DNA from: Xiphias gladius
Lineage: Eukaryota > Chordata > Actinopteri > Istiophoriformes > Xiphiidae
Assembly (NCBI RefSeq): GCF_016859285.1
Contig: NC_053400.1
Coordinates: 11,397,546-11,461,545 of the forward strand
Length of the DNA stretch: 64,000 nt
Reading direction: 5' to 3'
Below, one piece after another: positions 41,401-52,001 of the stretch. Positions within the stretch are counted from its first letter, which is position 1; each line of letters begins with the position of its first letter. Under the pieces are notes generated by a model. It was not told the origin of the DNA. It searched no databases and saw nothing but the letters and a program-made list of their open reading frames with translations. A program made the translations under genes and the position numbers.

Positions 41401-44247
41401 ATTGACATTGTTTATGAATGTGTGTTACTGAGGTGTTAACTACATAAATGTGAAACATAACAGGGCTGAAAGAAAGAATGCTGTTTAAATTATTGCTCTG
41501 TAAAAATGTTCTAACCCAGATACATTTTAAGTTAAAGTTATACCTTTGAATATTGTTATACCATTCTAGGATGAGAAGAACCAGCTGATGACAACCAATG
41601 TGTGGATGAAACAGGTAAGAGCACTATACATCTAACTTAAACAACTTTTGCATCATTACATTTAACCATCATCAGTAAACATGCAGGTAAGAGTGTGGCT
41701 GTAAGTGATACTTCATGGCTGTGGAAATACTCTGTCAACCCCTGGCTTACATGGCATTTAGAGACAACCAGTCAAACTCTCTTCGCCCCTTTTTAATCTG
41801 GTTTGGTGGCATTTCGCTGACACTTCTCATCTATTTGAGTCCTTTCAACCCTGTGCCAATGCACCTACCTCCAAAAGTCACCTCTCCACTGCTGCTCCTG
41901 TCAGCCTTAGTCATGGTCTGGGGTGTCCTGTCTGTCATGCATCGTATGAATTATCCCCACAGACCAGGCTCTGTCATTGGGTCAGTTTCTCCATTTCATA
42001 GTGATGGATTGCGTCATGAAAAAGGGTGATGGATGGGCATTGGCCACAGTAGTGATGTCTACCTGTCATAGATGACATTGGCAAAGTCGAAAGAATGTCA
42101 GATTTTGTAATTGTATCTTATCTCTTTCATCTCCTGCGCCTTTCTGGTTTGTGGAATGAATAATGATCATGATAATGAAAGTTTTTTTCATAAACTGGCT
42201 TACCCTCCAGATTATTCCATCACAAGGTAATTACCATATATAGCATGTCTAAGCCACATCAGATAAATTTGCCATTAGAGGTACTGGTAGGCAGATTTTG
42301 TGATCAAAGAGCCAGGCTAGCAGTTTCCCCTGTTTACAGTCTTTGTGCTGAGCTAAGTTAGCTGGCTGCTAGTGGTAGCTTCATTTTTACCAGTCCTCTT
42401 ATCTAACACTCAAGAAAAAAATAAGTGTGTTTCCCAAGATGTCAAACTTTCCTTTAAAGCCCCTATGTGTAGACTGTTTTTGTTGTTGTTGTTGAGTTTT
42501 CAATGAATTTCCCATTTTTCCTGTATGTAGGAGTGGACTGACATGAAACTCAGATGGAACCCGGATGACTATCTGGGCATCACAATTATCCGAGTCCCCT
42601 CTGACAGGCTCTGGCTTCCTGACGTTGTTCTGTATGATAAGTATGTGCCATTATATATAGGAAGGAAATGACATGGGTGTAACGCATTTTATATTTTCCA
42701 AATTCTGTATTAGAATCATGACCATACTGATATGCTGGCAGTACTGTATCAGAGAAAAGGATTTCAAAGGACCCGTACAGAAAATAAAATTTTACCAATC
42801 TAAAATTCTAAAAGTGAACCAAGTATTTGCTGTCATGTTAACATTAAAGGAAACATGCAGCCTGGGATGAAATACAAGTTCTAAAAATGACCAGAAAAGA
42901 AGCTAATCTATCTTTCAGCTAAAACTTCGGCCAAAGCCGTTTATCTTTTCGATGAATCAATGTTATTTCTTTCAACAGTTCAGACGGGCGTTTTGAGGGA
43001 ACTGTCACGAAAGCTGTTGTTAAGTATGATGGAACAATATCATGGACACCACCAGCCAATTACAAGTCAGCCTGCACCATCGATGTCACTTTCTTCCCAT
43101 TTGACCTCCAGAACTGTTCCATGAAGTTTGGCTCCTGGACGTATGATGGCTCCCAGGTGAGTCTCTCTTCCACAGTATGTGTATACTACATTAGTGTCCA
43201 GGGATGACCAGGATTAACGTGCCCTCCTAATTTAACAGGTGGACATCATTCTGGAGGACTTCCATGTGGACAAGCAGGACTATTTTGACAACGGTGAATG
43301 GGAGATAGTGAAGGCCACAGGCAGCCGCGGTCTGAGGACAGACGGCAGTTCTTCCTATCCCACCATCACCTACTTCTTCATCATCCGCAGGTTGCCTCTT
43401 TTCTACACTCTCTTCCTCATCATCCCCTGCATTGGCCTGTCCTTCCTCACCATCCTTGTCTTCTACCTGCCCTCCAACGGCGGTGAGAAGATCTCTCTCT
43501 GCACCTCGGTGCTGGTCTCACTAACCGTTTTCCTCCTGGTCATCGAGGAGATTATCCCGTCCTCCTCAAAGGCTATTCCTCTCATCGGGGAGTACCTGGT
43601 CTTCACCATGATCTTCGTCACGCTCTCCATCATTATCACCGTCTTTGCCATCAACATCCACCACCGCTCTTCTTCTACGCATCATGGCATGGCACCCTGG
43701 GTGAGGAAGATTTTCCTGCATCGACTACCTAAGCTGCTGTGCATGCGCAGCCATGTGGACCGTTACGCCACAGCTGGAGTAGCCAGGGCTGGGGGAGTAG
43801 CAGGGCTGGGTATGATGAAAGACTCAGCACCTGAACTCACACCCCTACTCTACACAAGACGTCACCTACAAGCAGCTTTGGATTCTATTCGCTACATAAC
43901 CATGCACGTGGTTAAAGAAAATGAGGTCAGAGAGGTGAGTTTGTTGGATTTAGTGTATTTGTACATCCATAGGCAATAATAAAAAAAAAGGGTAATAGCG
44001 ATATATACAATCATTTTTGGCCCCACACTGTCTGTTACTCACATTTGGATGTATGTCTTGGGACTGACGTGTTTCTTCTCTTGCACAGGTAGTACAAGAC
44101 TGGAAGTTTGTAGCCCAGGTTCTGGATCGAATGTTTCTGTGGACCTTCCTCCTGGTGTCGATCCTGGGCTCTGCTCTTCTTTTTATCCCAGTTATTTACA
44201 AATGGGCCAACATCATTGTCCCTAACCATGCTGGAAGTACCCTCTAA
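38404..44247 (+). CDS. chrna5: Nicotinic acetylcholine receptor subunit alpha-5
   Basis: Accessory subunit of pentameric neuronal nicotinic channels, usually co-assembling with alpha3/beta4 or alpha4/beta2. Seven coding exons: 38404-38494, 41226-41377, 41570-41614, 42531-42640, 42979-43156, 43239-43934, 44089-44247. These total 1431 bp, 476 residues, with phases consistent throughout. It has a Leu-rich signal peptide, [10 protein letters not shown], the 45-bp exon [15 protein letters not shown], a Cys loop ([15 protein letters not shown]), M1-M3 from about residue 240, an amphipathic ALDSIRYIT helix and M4. The tail ([10 protein letters not shown]) and CMRSHVDRY favour alpha5 over the related beta3. 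Odd points: the adjacent Cys pair that defines alpha subunits is Ser229-Ser230, and an 82-bp intron (43157-43238) splits what is one large exon in chrna3. Asp407 matches the human position altered by the D398N variant. A possible polyA signal lies at 44963. A start at the second ATG (38407) is possible. Confidence 0.93.
38495..41225 (+). other. chrna5 intron 1
   Basis: 2.7 kb intron after the signal-peptide exon, donor GTAAGT, acceptor TTTTAG. Apart from the hairpin at 40938-41009 I see no gene, and the open frames are short and non-coding in character. Confidence 0.6.
40938..41009 (+). repeat. Near-perfect 26-bp stem hairpin in chrna5 intron 1
   Basis: Left arm 40938-40963 (GGTATGACCTCTGTGGTAAA then CCTTTG) is matched by inverted right arm 40984-41009 at 25 of 26 positions. 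The one difference is a G-U pair in plus-strand RNA. The loop is 20 bases. Size and stem quality resemble a pre-miRNA, but the pairing is more perfect than usual and stops abruptly at both ends, so a palindromic insertion is an equal candidate. Confidence 0.75.
42270..42457. repeat. MITE-like interspersed repeat, copy 3 (partial)
   Basis: Right-hand part of the family seen at 24692: GCTAGCAGTTTCCCCTGTTT, CTTTGTGCTGAGCTAAGTTAG, then TTTCCCAAGATGTCAAAC and a CCTTTAAAG end. It lies in the chrna5 intron before the exon at 42531. Confidence 0.75.
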
Positions 44248-44518
44248 GAACCACACATGGGGGCAAACTAACCACAAATGGAGTCAAAGCACATTAACAG
44301 CTCACTATGGGTCGTATTTGAGAGACTGTGATACTGAGAGTACGGCTGAGATACGGGCCTGCTCTACACAGTCATTCTGTAAACTACAGCTGGGCCAGAG
44401 TTCAAGCTGCAGATTTCAGGCCTCACTTGCTTAGTACATCTCACAGAGACATGTTTTTTTTTATTATAGAGAGATTCTTAATTCTGTATTTAGTTTAATT
44501 TAAAGATAAATGAAAAGA

Positions 44519-44735
44519 CTCAATTGATGTACTACATATGATAAGAAAAGTCAATATTTATTCAGCGATATCCTATGATTTTTGTTTTTTAAGTACATTC
44601 ATTTCACCCACTATACATGCTGGCATCATAGAGGAGATTTATCATTGGGGCTGGTAGATGGTCATAGATACAAAATGGCAAGAACATGTCCTCACAGGAT
44701 CGTTTGGGATCAATGTCTCACTAACGGCCCTTATG
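44519..44735. repeat. Diverged local duplication, copy 1
   Basis: Shares an ordered set of blocks with 45819-46130: CAATTGATGTACTACATATG, AGTACATTCATTTCACC, GGCATCATAGA, CTGGTAGA.G.TCATAGATAC and TCTCACT. It lies in the 3' UTR or flank of chrna5. Confidence 0.65.
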
Positions 44736-44962
44736 TTTATGCAGGTTACAGGACACCGTGATGAATTCAATTCATTTGATTTCAATACGTTATGCGTTCC
44801 TGGAAAAGCAATTACAAGGCAGTTTGTCACCCAGATCAACAGATCCACACACACAATAGATGGGGGAAGACATTCATTCTCATTTTACATACTATTCTGT
44901 CTGCCTGTCCACCATCTATAATGTTTGGAAAGATGACCACTTTATGTGCGGGGCATAATTCA

Positions 44963-44968
44963 AATAAA
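44963..44968 (+). terminator. Polyadenylation signal AATAAA, chrna5
   Basis: Candidate signal about 0.7 kb after the chrna5 stop codon, just before a SINE-like repeat. Confidence 0.45.
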
Positions 44969-44982
44969 AGGTGGTAAGTCAC

Positions 44983-45310
44983 GTCAAGTCAAGTCAAGTC
45001 AGTCTTATTTATTTAGCACCAAATCATAACAGAAGACCGTACTCTTTATAATATTATTTACAGAGACCCAACATTTCCCCAAGCACTTGGCGACAGTCAC
45101 AAGTAAAAGTCCATTTTAACAGGTAGAAAACCTTGAACGGAACCTGGTTCGTGATGGGCGGCCGTCTGTCTCAACTGATTGGGTTAAGTAAATAAAAAAT
45201 GATAAACAAAAACAAGCATGTGAAAAGAATGTAAGACATTTTTGTCGTTTTTGTTTACCCCAGAGAGAGATGAGCAAGATGTATAAAGGAAGAAGGGACC
45301 TAAAGAAGTC
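44983..45310 (+). repeat. SINE-like teleost interspersed repeat
   Basis: Starts with GTCAAGTCAAGTCAAGTCAG, then TTTATTTAGCACCAAATCAT, CACTTGGCGACAGT, CATTTTAACAGGTAGAAAACC and ATGGGCGGCCGTCTGTCTC. This order of phrases recurs across fish genomes. The family name was not verified. Confidence 0.75.
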
Positions 45311-45818
45311 CACTAGAAGGTTCCACTGCTAAACTGAGTTGATCTTTGCTACTAGGACCTCCTTCATCTGTTTCGTTGCCCGTTATTCTTTCAGTTCCTT
45401 CATAGCAGCCCTATTGATTTTTCTCTCTTCTTGTCCTGTCCCTAATATAGTAAATAATAAAAGGGGCTTCACATGGAATTTAAAGTGGTGGAAAACCTGT
45501 AAGGCTGAAATAAAAATTTACTGCAAATCTGCAATTTACATCTAGATGAATAAACAGATTCTATGCTGCTTAATTTAGTAAAGATAGGAGTTGAAAATTA
45601 TAGATCCGCAAGTGGTGGTTCTGGTTTTTTCTTCCAAAAACTGTAGGTTAAACCGTCATTTTTACAGCATTAATACAGTGTTTTACTGTAGAAGCTGAGT
45701 GCAGTTATTTACTATAGATTTGCAAGGTATTTTGGCAAATGTTTCATGGTAATAATATTTTTTTTAAATGTAAATCTGAGTACAGTAACATTTGGTGAGT
45801 GGAAAGAAAAATAAAACC

Positions 45819-46130
45819 AGTCAATTGATATACTACATATAATAAGAACTCTATCATTTGATATGATAAAACTCGACATGCAACCATGTCCTATACATTT
45901 TTGTCCACATTTCACGAATAATTTCAGTACATTCATTTCACCTACTATGAAGGCATCATAGATTGGATATTCCTATCTGGGTCTGGTAGAGATTCATAGA
46001 TACAGAACCTTTGCATCGTTCTAAAATGTTGTGCAGCTGCTTATTTGTACCACCTTGTGTGAATTCTTTTATGGGTCTTTTGTTTGTATGTAGCAATATC
46101 AATACAATATCTCACTCCGCTTAACGGAGG
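45819..46130. repeat. Diverged local duplication, copy 2
   Basis: Direct-orientation partner of 44519-44735, offset about 1.3 kb, with extra sequence between the shared blocks. Confidence 0.65.
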
Positions 46131-47770
46131 TACAGTATGTTCATACAAAATCACCATATTTTGATGGGAAAAACAGCTTTGGTGAAACGTTCTTTTTTCA
46201 GCCATGGCTTGATATTACAGGACATTTTTTTAACATATTAATTTTACTTGCATTTTTGTTGTTTGTGCAATCATGTCCACGGTTTTGACTTCTCCATGGA
46301 CCCTCCCCCCTCAAACTCCATTGCTGTGTAAGTTAGAGCTGCAGGGGCCATGCTAGGCAGGGGCATAACTATGTGAGCTACTAGGTAACTTAACTCATGT
46401 GAGCTAGCACTGACAGCTAGCATTAGCTAACAAAATATACCAAAATATTTTGATTTTGCAAACAGACACCATGAATAGGACTTTGTATCCTGCTTTGGAT
46501 ACTCGCATGTAGCATATGAATAGCTTTGTCTTTTTTATCTTACAGAATAGATATCATTCTTTTTGGGAAGGCAAGGTATTCCCACTGATGATGAATTAAC
46601 CATGAAGTAAAAAACTCTTGCACTGAGAAAATACTGCCATAAAAACCAGTTCAAGTAGCTGGCAAGATTTGCTCACTAATAATATTGTATCATAAGCATG
46701 TTTCGCTGTTGTTGCAATTGGCGAGTTACCACTCACACGCTTCTGCTAGGTTTGGAATGACTATATATTGATAACTAAACTGTCATTACTCCACATTTTA
46801 GATTCCTTACTTGTTTAAGTCTTACAGATTACATTTTCCTCTATGAATTGAAAGTTGTAGAGTTATTTTGCTCATAGAAACCTCTTAAAACAATTACATA
46901 CATTTTATTCCTGTTAAACCTTTTAAAGTTGCATCATGTACACTGTATGCATAGTATATACTATACTGTATTTTTTCAGTACATTTTGATAGCAAGTATG
47001 ATGATGTTTTTAAAAGGCAAAGTGTCATGGTTAGTGAAGACTTCGAGAAACTCTGAATTCTGAATCATGTTCTTTTCAAACAAAAACTTCTGTCTTTTAC
47101 AAATTCCAACGGTAGAATGTTTTTTGGTAATATCACCGTAAAAGAATTACAGTGATTGGTTTTACAGTATGCTAAAAACTACTATTCTTGCTTCTACTTT
47201 ACTGTGGTATGATGTACAGCAAGTAGCTGGCTAATTTTTTTTGCCAGGAACATTGTAATTTTAATTTCCTTAGCTCTTTCATCAAGGATGTACATCTTCT
47301 TGGTGACTTTGTATGAACATACCTTTGAAAATCCTCCTTTAAACAGAGTGAGATCCTACATGCAATTAAAAAAAAAGAAAAAAGAATCCACAACAGAATT
47401 CACACAGGGCAGAACAAATATGCAGCTGTAACCCGATTCTGCCCAAGGCTTCAATAAAGGGTCACATTGTTCTTCATTCAAGTAGAAAGGTCCAAAGAAA
47501 AGCTTAATGATAATCCAATTATGTGAGCTCTCCTGGAATTTGTGGTTACGCATTCGCTGGTACCTAGGATATTTTACACTGACATCTAAGGAATAAGCAT
47601 ATGCATGCTAGGAGCTACTTCATGTAAAGCAGGTATGTTACAGATCAATCTTGCATGTAATTTAATATCACTGAATTCTCCTTTATTCAAATGTACTGTT
47701 ATGGCATTCACGGTGTTGACATCCAGAGTCACCCTGAATTATGTTCTTAGTGTATTTCCTATTCTTTCAG
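46131..47770. other. Intergenic upstream of UGT gene C
   Basis: AT-rich. It should contain the promoter and non-coding first exon of the plus-strand UGT gene, but neither could be placed. Short CAGTATAC/TTTTACAGTA-type phrases suggest old repeat debris. No coding segment was seen. Confidence 0.4.
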
Positions 47771-47777
47771 GTTAAAG

Positions 47778-49376
47778 ATGCCACCCGATGGAAATACAAA
47801 AACATTTTTTCTCCTTTTATCTGTGGTGTCCTTGACACTGAGAATATGTCATGGGGGCAAGATTTTGATTGTTCCTTTAGAGGGAAGCCACTGGGTGAAC
47901 ATGGATATCATGATCAAAGCTCTCCACTCTCGAGGACACTCTGTTGATGTGGTACGAACCGATAAAAGCTGGTACATCAAGGATGACTCTTTGCACTACG
48001 AGACAATCACGGTTCCTGTTACGGAGGCCTTTAATCATTACTTTATCAACCCAATCCTTAAAAAGGTAATTGACATAGAAAGGGGGCAGAGCTCTGTTAT
48101 GAGCTTTGCGAGTTTGCAGGTTGAGATGTTTACTGCGATGTTTGACATGCACAGAATAATGTGCAAAATGGCCACTGTTATGTTTCAAGATAAAGACTTG
48201 ATGAATAGTTTAAAGGAGAGAGAATATGACCTGGTCCTTACTGACCCGGCATGGGGTGTGGGTATACTGTTGGCTCATGCTCTTAAGCTACCTCTGGTCT
48301 ATAATGTGCGGTGGATAACTAGCGGAGAGGGACATTTGGCCATTGCACCTTCTCCTTTATCTTACATCCCGATGACTGGCTCAGGGCTGTCAGACAAAAT
48401 GAGTTTCATACAGAGAGTCAAAAATCTAATTTTCTATGTCATTTGGCAAGCTCAGGATGCATTTTTGATTGGCCCTCAGTATCAAGCTGTTTGTGATGAG
48501 TTCTTTGGCCCAGAAGTCAGATACAGTGACTTATTACAAGGAGCAGACCTGTGGCTCATGAGGGCTGACTTTGTGTTTGAGTTCCCTCGTCCCACCATGC
48601 CTAATGTTGTGTATATAGGAGGGTTTCAGTGTAAACCTTCTCAACCACTCCCTGAACGCTTGGAAGACTTTGTGCAGAGTTCTGGAGAGCATGGAGTCAT
48701 CATCATGTCTCTGGGGACTTTTGTGAGTGAACTTCCTGCTGACATGACAAACAAGATCGCTGCAGCTTTTGCTAAATTACCCCAGAAAGTCATTTGGAGG
48801 CATATAGGTGACAGACCAGCCGCTCTGGGCAACAACACTTTACTAGTCGACTGGTTGCCACAGAATGACCTCCTAGGACATCCAAAGACTAAACTATTTG
48901 TGGCTCACGGGGGAACAAACGGACTTCAAGAAGCTATTTATCACGGAGTCCCAGTTGTGGGTCTACCTTTGTTTTTCGACCAGTACGACAACCTACTGCG
49001 ACTGAAAGAGAGAGGAGGGGCTAAGATTCTTACATTAGCCACGGTGGACAAAGGCAACAATTTCTTGGAGGCCACAGAGGAAGTCCTGCACGAGCCCTCC
49101 TACAGGATGAACATGCAGAGACTCTCCAGGCTGCACAGAGATCAGCCAATGAAGCCGCTGGACCACGCCCTCTTCTGGATAGAGTTTGTCATGAGACACA
49201 AAGGTGCGGCCCACCTGAGAACAGAGTCCTACAGACTGCCCTGGTATTCCTACCACTCTGTAGATGTCGTTCTGTGTTTCCTGGCTACTATTGCAGTGAT
49301 TACATTTCTTCCCCTTGTATTTTTCAAACATGCATGTCTTAAGAAAAGCATTGAAAGAAAAACAAATAAAAAATGA
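47778..49376 (+). CDS. ugt5-like: UDP-glucuronosyltransferase, UGT5-like (gene C)
   Basis: Third intact UGT, 532 residues in one coding exon. It is on the opposite strand to genes A and B and lies between chrna5 and chrna3. A splice acceptor (TTCTTTCAG) ends 7 bp before the ATG, so a non-coding first exon is expected, as for genes A and B. Features: signal peptide, GSHWVNMDIM with the catalytic His, YDLVLTDPAW, WLPQNDLLGHPKTKLFVAHGG signature (Ala where A and B have Ser), a C-terminal membrane helix and a Lys-rich tail (KTNKK) that does not fit the usual dilysine retrieval rule. Identity to A and B is patchy. Stretches such as SGEHGVIIMSLGT and EVLHEPSYRMNMQRLSRLHR are the same, while others have diverged, and similarity stops just after YHSVDVVL. 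A possible polyA signal lies at 49609. Confidence 0.93.
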   Translation: MPPDGNTKTFFLLLSVVSLTLRICHGGKILIVPLEGSHWVNMDIMIKALHSRGHSVDVVRTDKSWYIKDDSLHYETITVPVTEAFNHYFINPILKKVIDIERGQSSVMSFASLQVEMFTAMFDMHRIMCKMATVMFQDKDLMNSLKEREYDLVLTDPAWGVGILLAHALKLPLVYNVRWITSGEGHLAIAPSPLSYIPMTGSGLSDKMSFIQRVKNLIFYVIWQAQDAFLIGPQYQAVCDEFFGPEVRYSDLLQGADLWLMRADFVFEFPRPTMPNVVYIGGFQCKPSQPLPERLEDFVQSSGEHGVIIMSLGTFVSELPADMTNKIAAAFAKLPQKVIWRHIGDRPAALGNNTLLVDWLPQNDLLGHPKTKLFVAHGGTNGLQEAIYHGVPVVGLPLFFDQYDNLLRLKERGGAKILTLATVDKGNNFLEATEEVLHEPSYRMNMQRLSRLHRDQPMKPLDHALFWIEFVMRHKGAAHLRTESYRLPWYSYHSVDVVLCFLATIAVITFLPLVFFKHACLKKSIERKTNKK

Positions 49377-49608
49377 CAAGGGGCTGACCTCTGTCCTGCT
49401 CTTTCTACCAACAATACCATTATGTTGTTTAAGATTATAGCTCAATTACATGACGAGAAAGGTTAATTAAGTTCATGTTACAAATTAAATGTAAAGCCGT
49501 CTTCAACAGCATCAATCCATTACATTTTCTGAAAACAAAAATATATCACGCTACATTGCCCGTTGAGGCCCCGTATTATGACTGGGTTGCATATCAGAAT
49601 CTTCACTT

Positions 49609-49614
49609 AATAAA
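49609..49614 (+). terminator. Polyadenylation signal AATAAA, UGT gene C
   Basis: AATAAA about 230 bp after the stop codon. Confidence 0.5.
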
Positions 49615-50723
49615 AGGAATTTCTTCTTCTTTTTTTTCTATGCAGGATAATGGTTGGTTATGTGAGGTTTTCCCCCAAACTGTGCAATAATGAGAACATG
49701 CCAGCCTCTTCCAAGGTAGGGCAGGGTGAAAACCGCTGTGACACAATCTAGATTCAGTTTTAGCAGGCACAGCAAGCACTTGGAAAAGCCGATTAGAATA
49801 AAACTGAAACATTTGCTATCTGATTGGAAGTTTGTTTTCAGTGCAGGATGCTAATACCTCAGTCACTCATTATAAGAAACTTAGCAGATTTTCCAGCTGA
49901 ATGGCATGTAATATGGGGGATAGTTTTTCCTTCCAAAGAAATGCTCTGGTATGTAGCATGGTACATGTTCCGAAGGAAAACCTGGAGTGAAAAAGAACAC
50001 CGCAGAAATATTTCACACATATGACAGAATTCACATGTCAGGACAGTTGGAGCCACTATGTGCTGAAGTTGAAGGTTATATTTACAACTTTGCCTCCCCC
50101 TAGTGGTAGCATCAAAAGAGACACTGTGGCGGACAGCAACAGCAACACGGGTACTTCCCAGCTTCATCCTTTTCCATCTACCCCTCCGTTGTATTTCCCA
50201 CAGGAGAGCAGCAGTAAAGAGAGAGGGGAGGAAAGCATGGAAAGCTGACAAATATATAAGCTGCTCCCCCTGATTGGTAGCGCATCAGCCGAAGCAGTCA
50301 TTACAGTCAGTGCCACTGACAGAGCGACTGTCTTATCACAGAAGGTCGTTGAGCTCTTTGGTTGAACTATTTGGTTAATAGTGGATGCAAGCAGTGACTG
50401 TACAGTACTGATAAGACAGTTTCTAATCATTACAAAATGAGAAAACAAAGACGGAGGCCTTATACACTTAAGATTTTGAATCATTGCCACATATTCTAAA
50501 TGCATTGCATTACTATGAAACATTCAGACATTTGATACACCTTTAATGAAATGTATTAAAAATATCTATTGTCCACATGCATTCTCTTGAGAGATTTTTT
50601 TCTTTGGGGGGCTGGTTAAAACAGAGCAGAACCCAGCTACAATTACGTTTTCTTTCTAAGTCATCATAGGTAATTTTATTATAAAGTCCCTGGAGTATGT
50701 CTTTACTGTAATTCCATTTTCAG

Positions 50724-50852
50724 CATGCCGTCTTGTGCTTCCAGATCCTCTGCCTATGTCTGCTCCTGCTCTTCCTCCAACTTGTCTTCATTGGCCTGCT
50801 GACTCACTGCGCTATAAGAAATCACAATGTAAGGAATATGCAAGCCCTTTGA
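50724..50852 (+). other. Possible terminal exon with a transmembrane helix
   Basis: After a good acceptor (CCATTTTCAG) a 42-codon frame runs to a TGA. It contains ILCLCLLLLFLQLVFIGLLT, a convincing membrane-span composition, then a short polar tail. No upstream plus-strand coding exon was identified, so this may be a stranded exon, part of a decayed receptor gene, or chance. No family is claimed. Confidence 0.25.
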
Positions 50853-51260
50853 TCAACTCACTATTGTTTGAAAATGTCAGTGCCAGATTCACTTGTGTAT
50901 CCACTACATTATTTTTAGTGTAAACATCGGAGGCACACTTCATAAAACATAATTTCGAAGTAAAGCCAGTGCCATACACAATAAGAGTTACATCTAAACA
51001 CTAAAAACTGATTTTTTTTTCTTTTTTTTTTAAAGTTTGTCAGTTGATGCTAGTACTAATTTGTGATTGGTCATATGCCTTTTTGATTTCCCTCTAATCA
51101 TCCAGCCTTGTTCGTTTGTGATCCAGCACAGACGCAGACCCGGTAATACAATCAGGGTTATCACTCCATAAGAGACAGTCCCTCGGATAAAAAAAACTCA
51201 CTTGAAAGCAAAACAGACATTATGAACATTACTATGTTTCAAAAGACTCTTACCATTTGA

Positions 51261-51284
51261 ATAATAAATAAATAAATAAATAAA
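51261..51284. repeat. (AAAT)n microsatellite
   Basis: Six ATAA/AAAT-type tandem units. Confidence 0.85.
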
Positions 51285-51375
51285 GTCTTACTCGAAATTA
51301 AAGCACTATCTGGAACAGACAAACTTAAATCCTTTTTTGTTGCATGTTGTACCCCTGAGGAGTTGATATCCTCAC

Positions 51376-52001
51376 CTTTGACCTCGAGCAATACAGCGTT
51401 ATTTCAGCTGTGTTTTTTCATGCTCTTGGATGCATTTAGACGGCAGCGCCACACAGCTGTTATCATCCGAATCCCTCATGACCATCCTCGGTGGTGAAAG
51501 TCGTCTCCATGCATGTGACATTAAACGCCTGCACCTGGAGGATGGTCTCATTCTTCCTCATGTAAGACTGGATGAGTTGACAGTCACCGAGTGTTTGCAG
51601 GGTGTCGTGCACAGTACGTGTGAATTCAGCGTCGTCTGCCGCGCTGACAGTGGACGACCCAGCTACTGAAATATCTGCGGTGAGAAAATTGGCTGCACGG
51701 CAGAAGGAGAAAATGAGTGGGGGGAAATAACATTGATATACTAACCTATAACCACAATCTGGGTGATGCTGTGTCCTCCCGTAGCTACTTCAGAAGGAGT
51801 AACCACAGCTGTAGTTTCCGCTGTGATGACGACCTACTCTGTACATGGTGACGGTGGTATCATTTTGCTCTGGCCTCTGCACCATTTTTCTGATTCCAAG
51901 GCCATTCTTACAAAAATAAACATAAACCATGGAGTGTTTCTTGAACCTAAACGTGCTGGAGGTTACATAAAGGTCAATGTCATTTGTCCGCTTCTACTTT
52001 T
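51376..52001 (-). pseudogene. Multi-Ig-domain receptor pseudogene, two decayed Ig exons
   Basis: Two minus-strand exons with good splice sites and matching phase 1. Exon 52001-51746 reads FRFKKHSMVYVYFCKNG then RVGRHHSGNYSC, an Ig fold with both cysteines, then loses frame by one base (SEVATGGHSITQIVVI continues in another frame). Exon 51674-51376 reads DISVAGSSTVSAADDAEF then VHDTLQTLGDCQLIQSYM, where the expected first Ig Cys is Arg. It is frameshifted again before VMRDSDDNSCV, and once more before NNAVLLEV at a GTGAGG donor. There is also an in-frame TAG near the start of the first exon. The layout suggests a fish multi-Ig receptor of Fc-receptor-like style, but the family is not certain. 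Confidence 0.7.

Larger units (their letters stand above)
49620..51375. other. Intergenic between UGT gene C and the Ig pseudogene
   Basis: No complete gene seen. It contains the hydrophobic plus-strand segment annotated at 50724-50852 and a TAAA microsatellite at 51261-51284. The open frame at 50021-50248 is unassigned. Confidence 0.4.

Noticed and set aside
43239..43979. Assignment of the alpha5 gene as chrnb3
   Set aside because: The Ser-Ser loop C is beta3-like, but [25 protein letters not shown] and the [10 protein letters not shown] tail, along with the position facing chrna3, fit alpha5.
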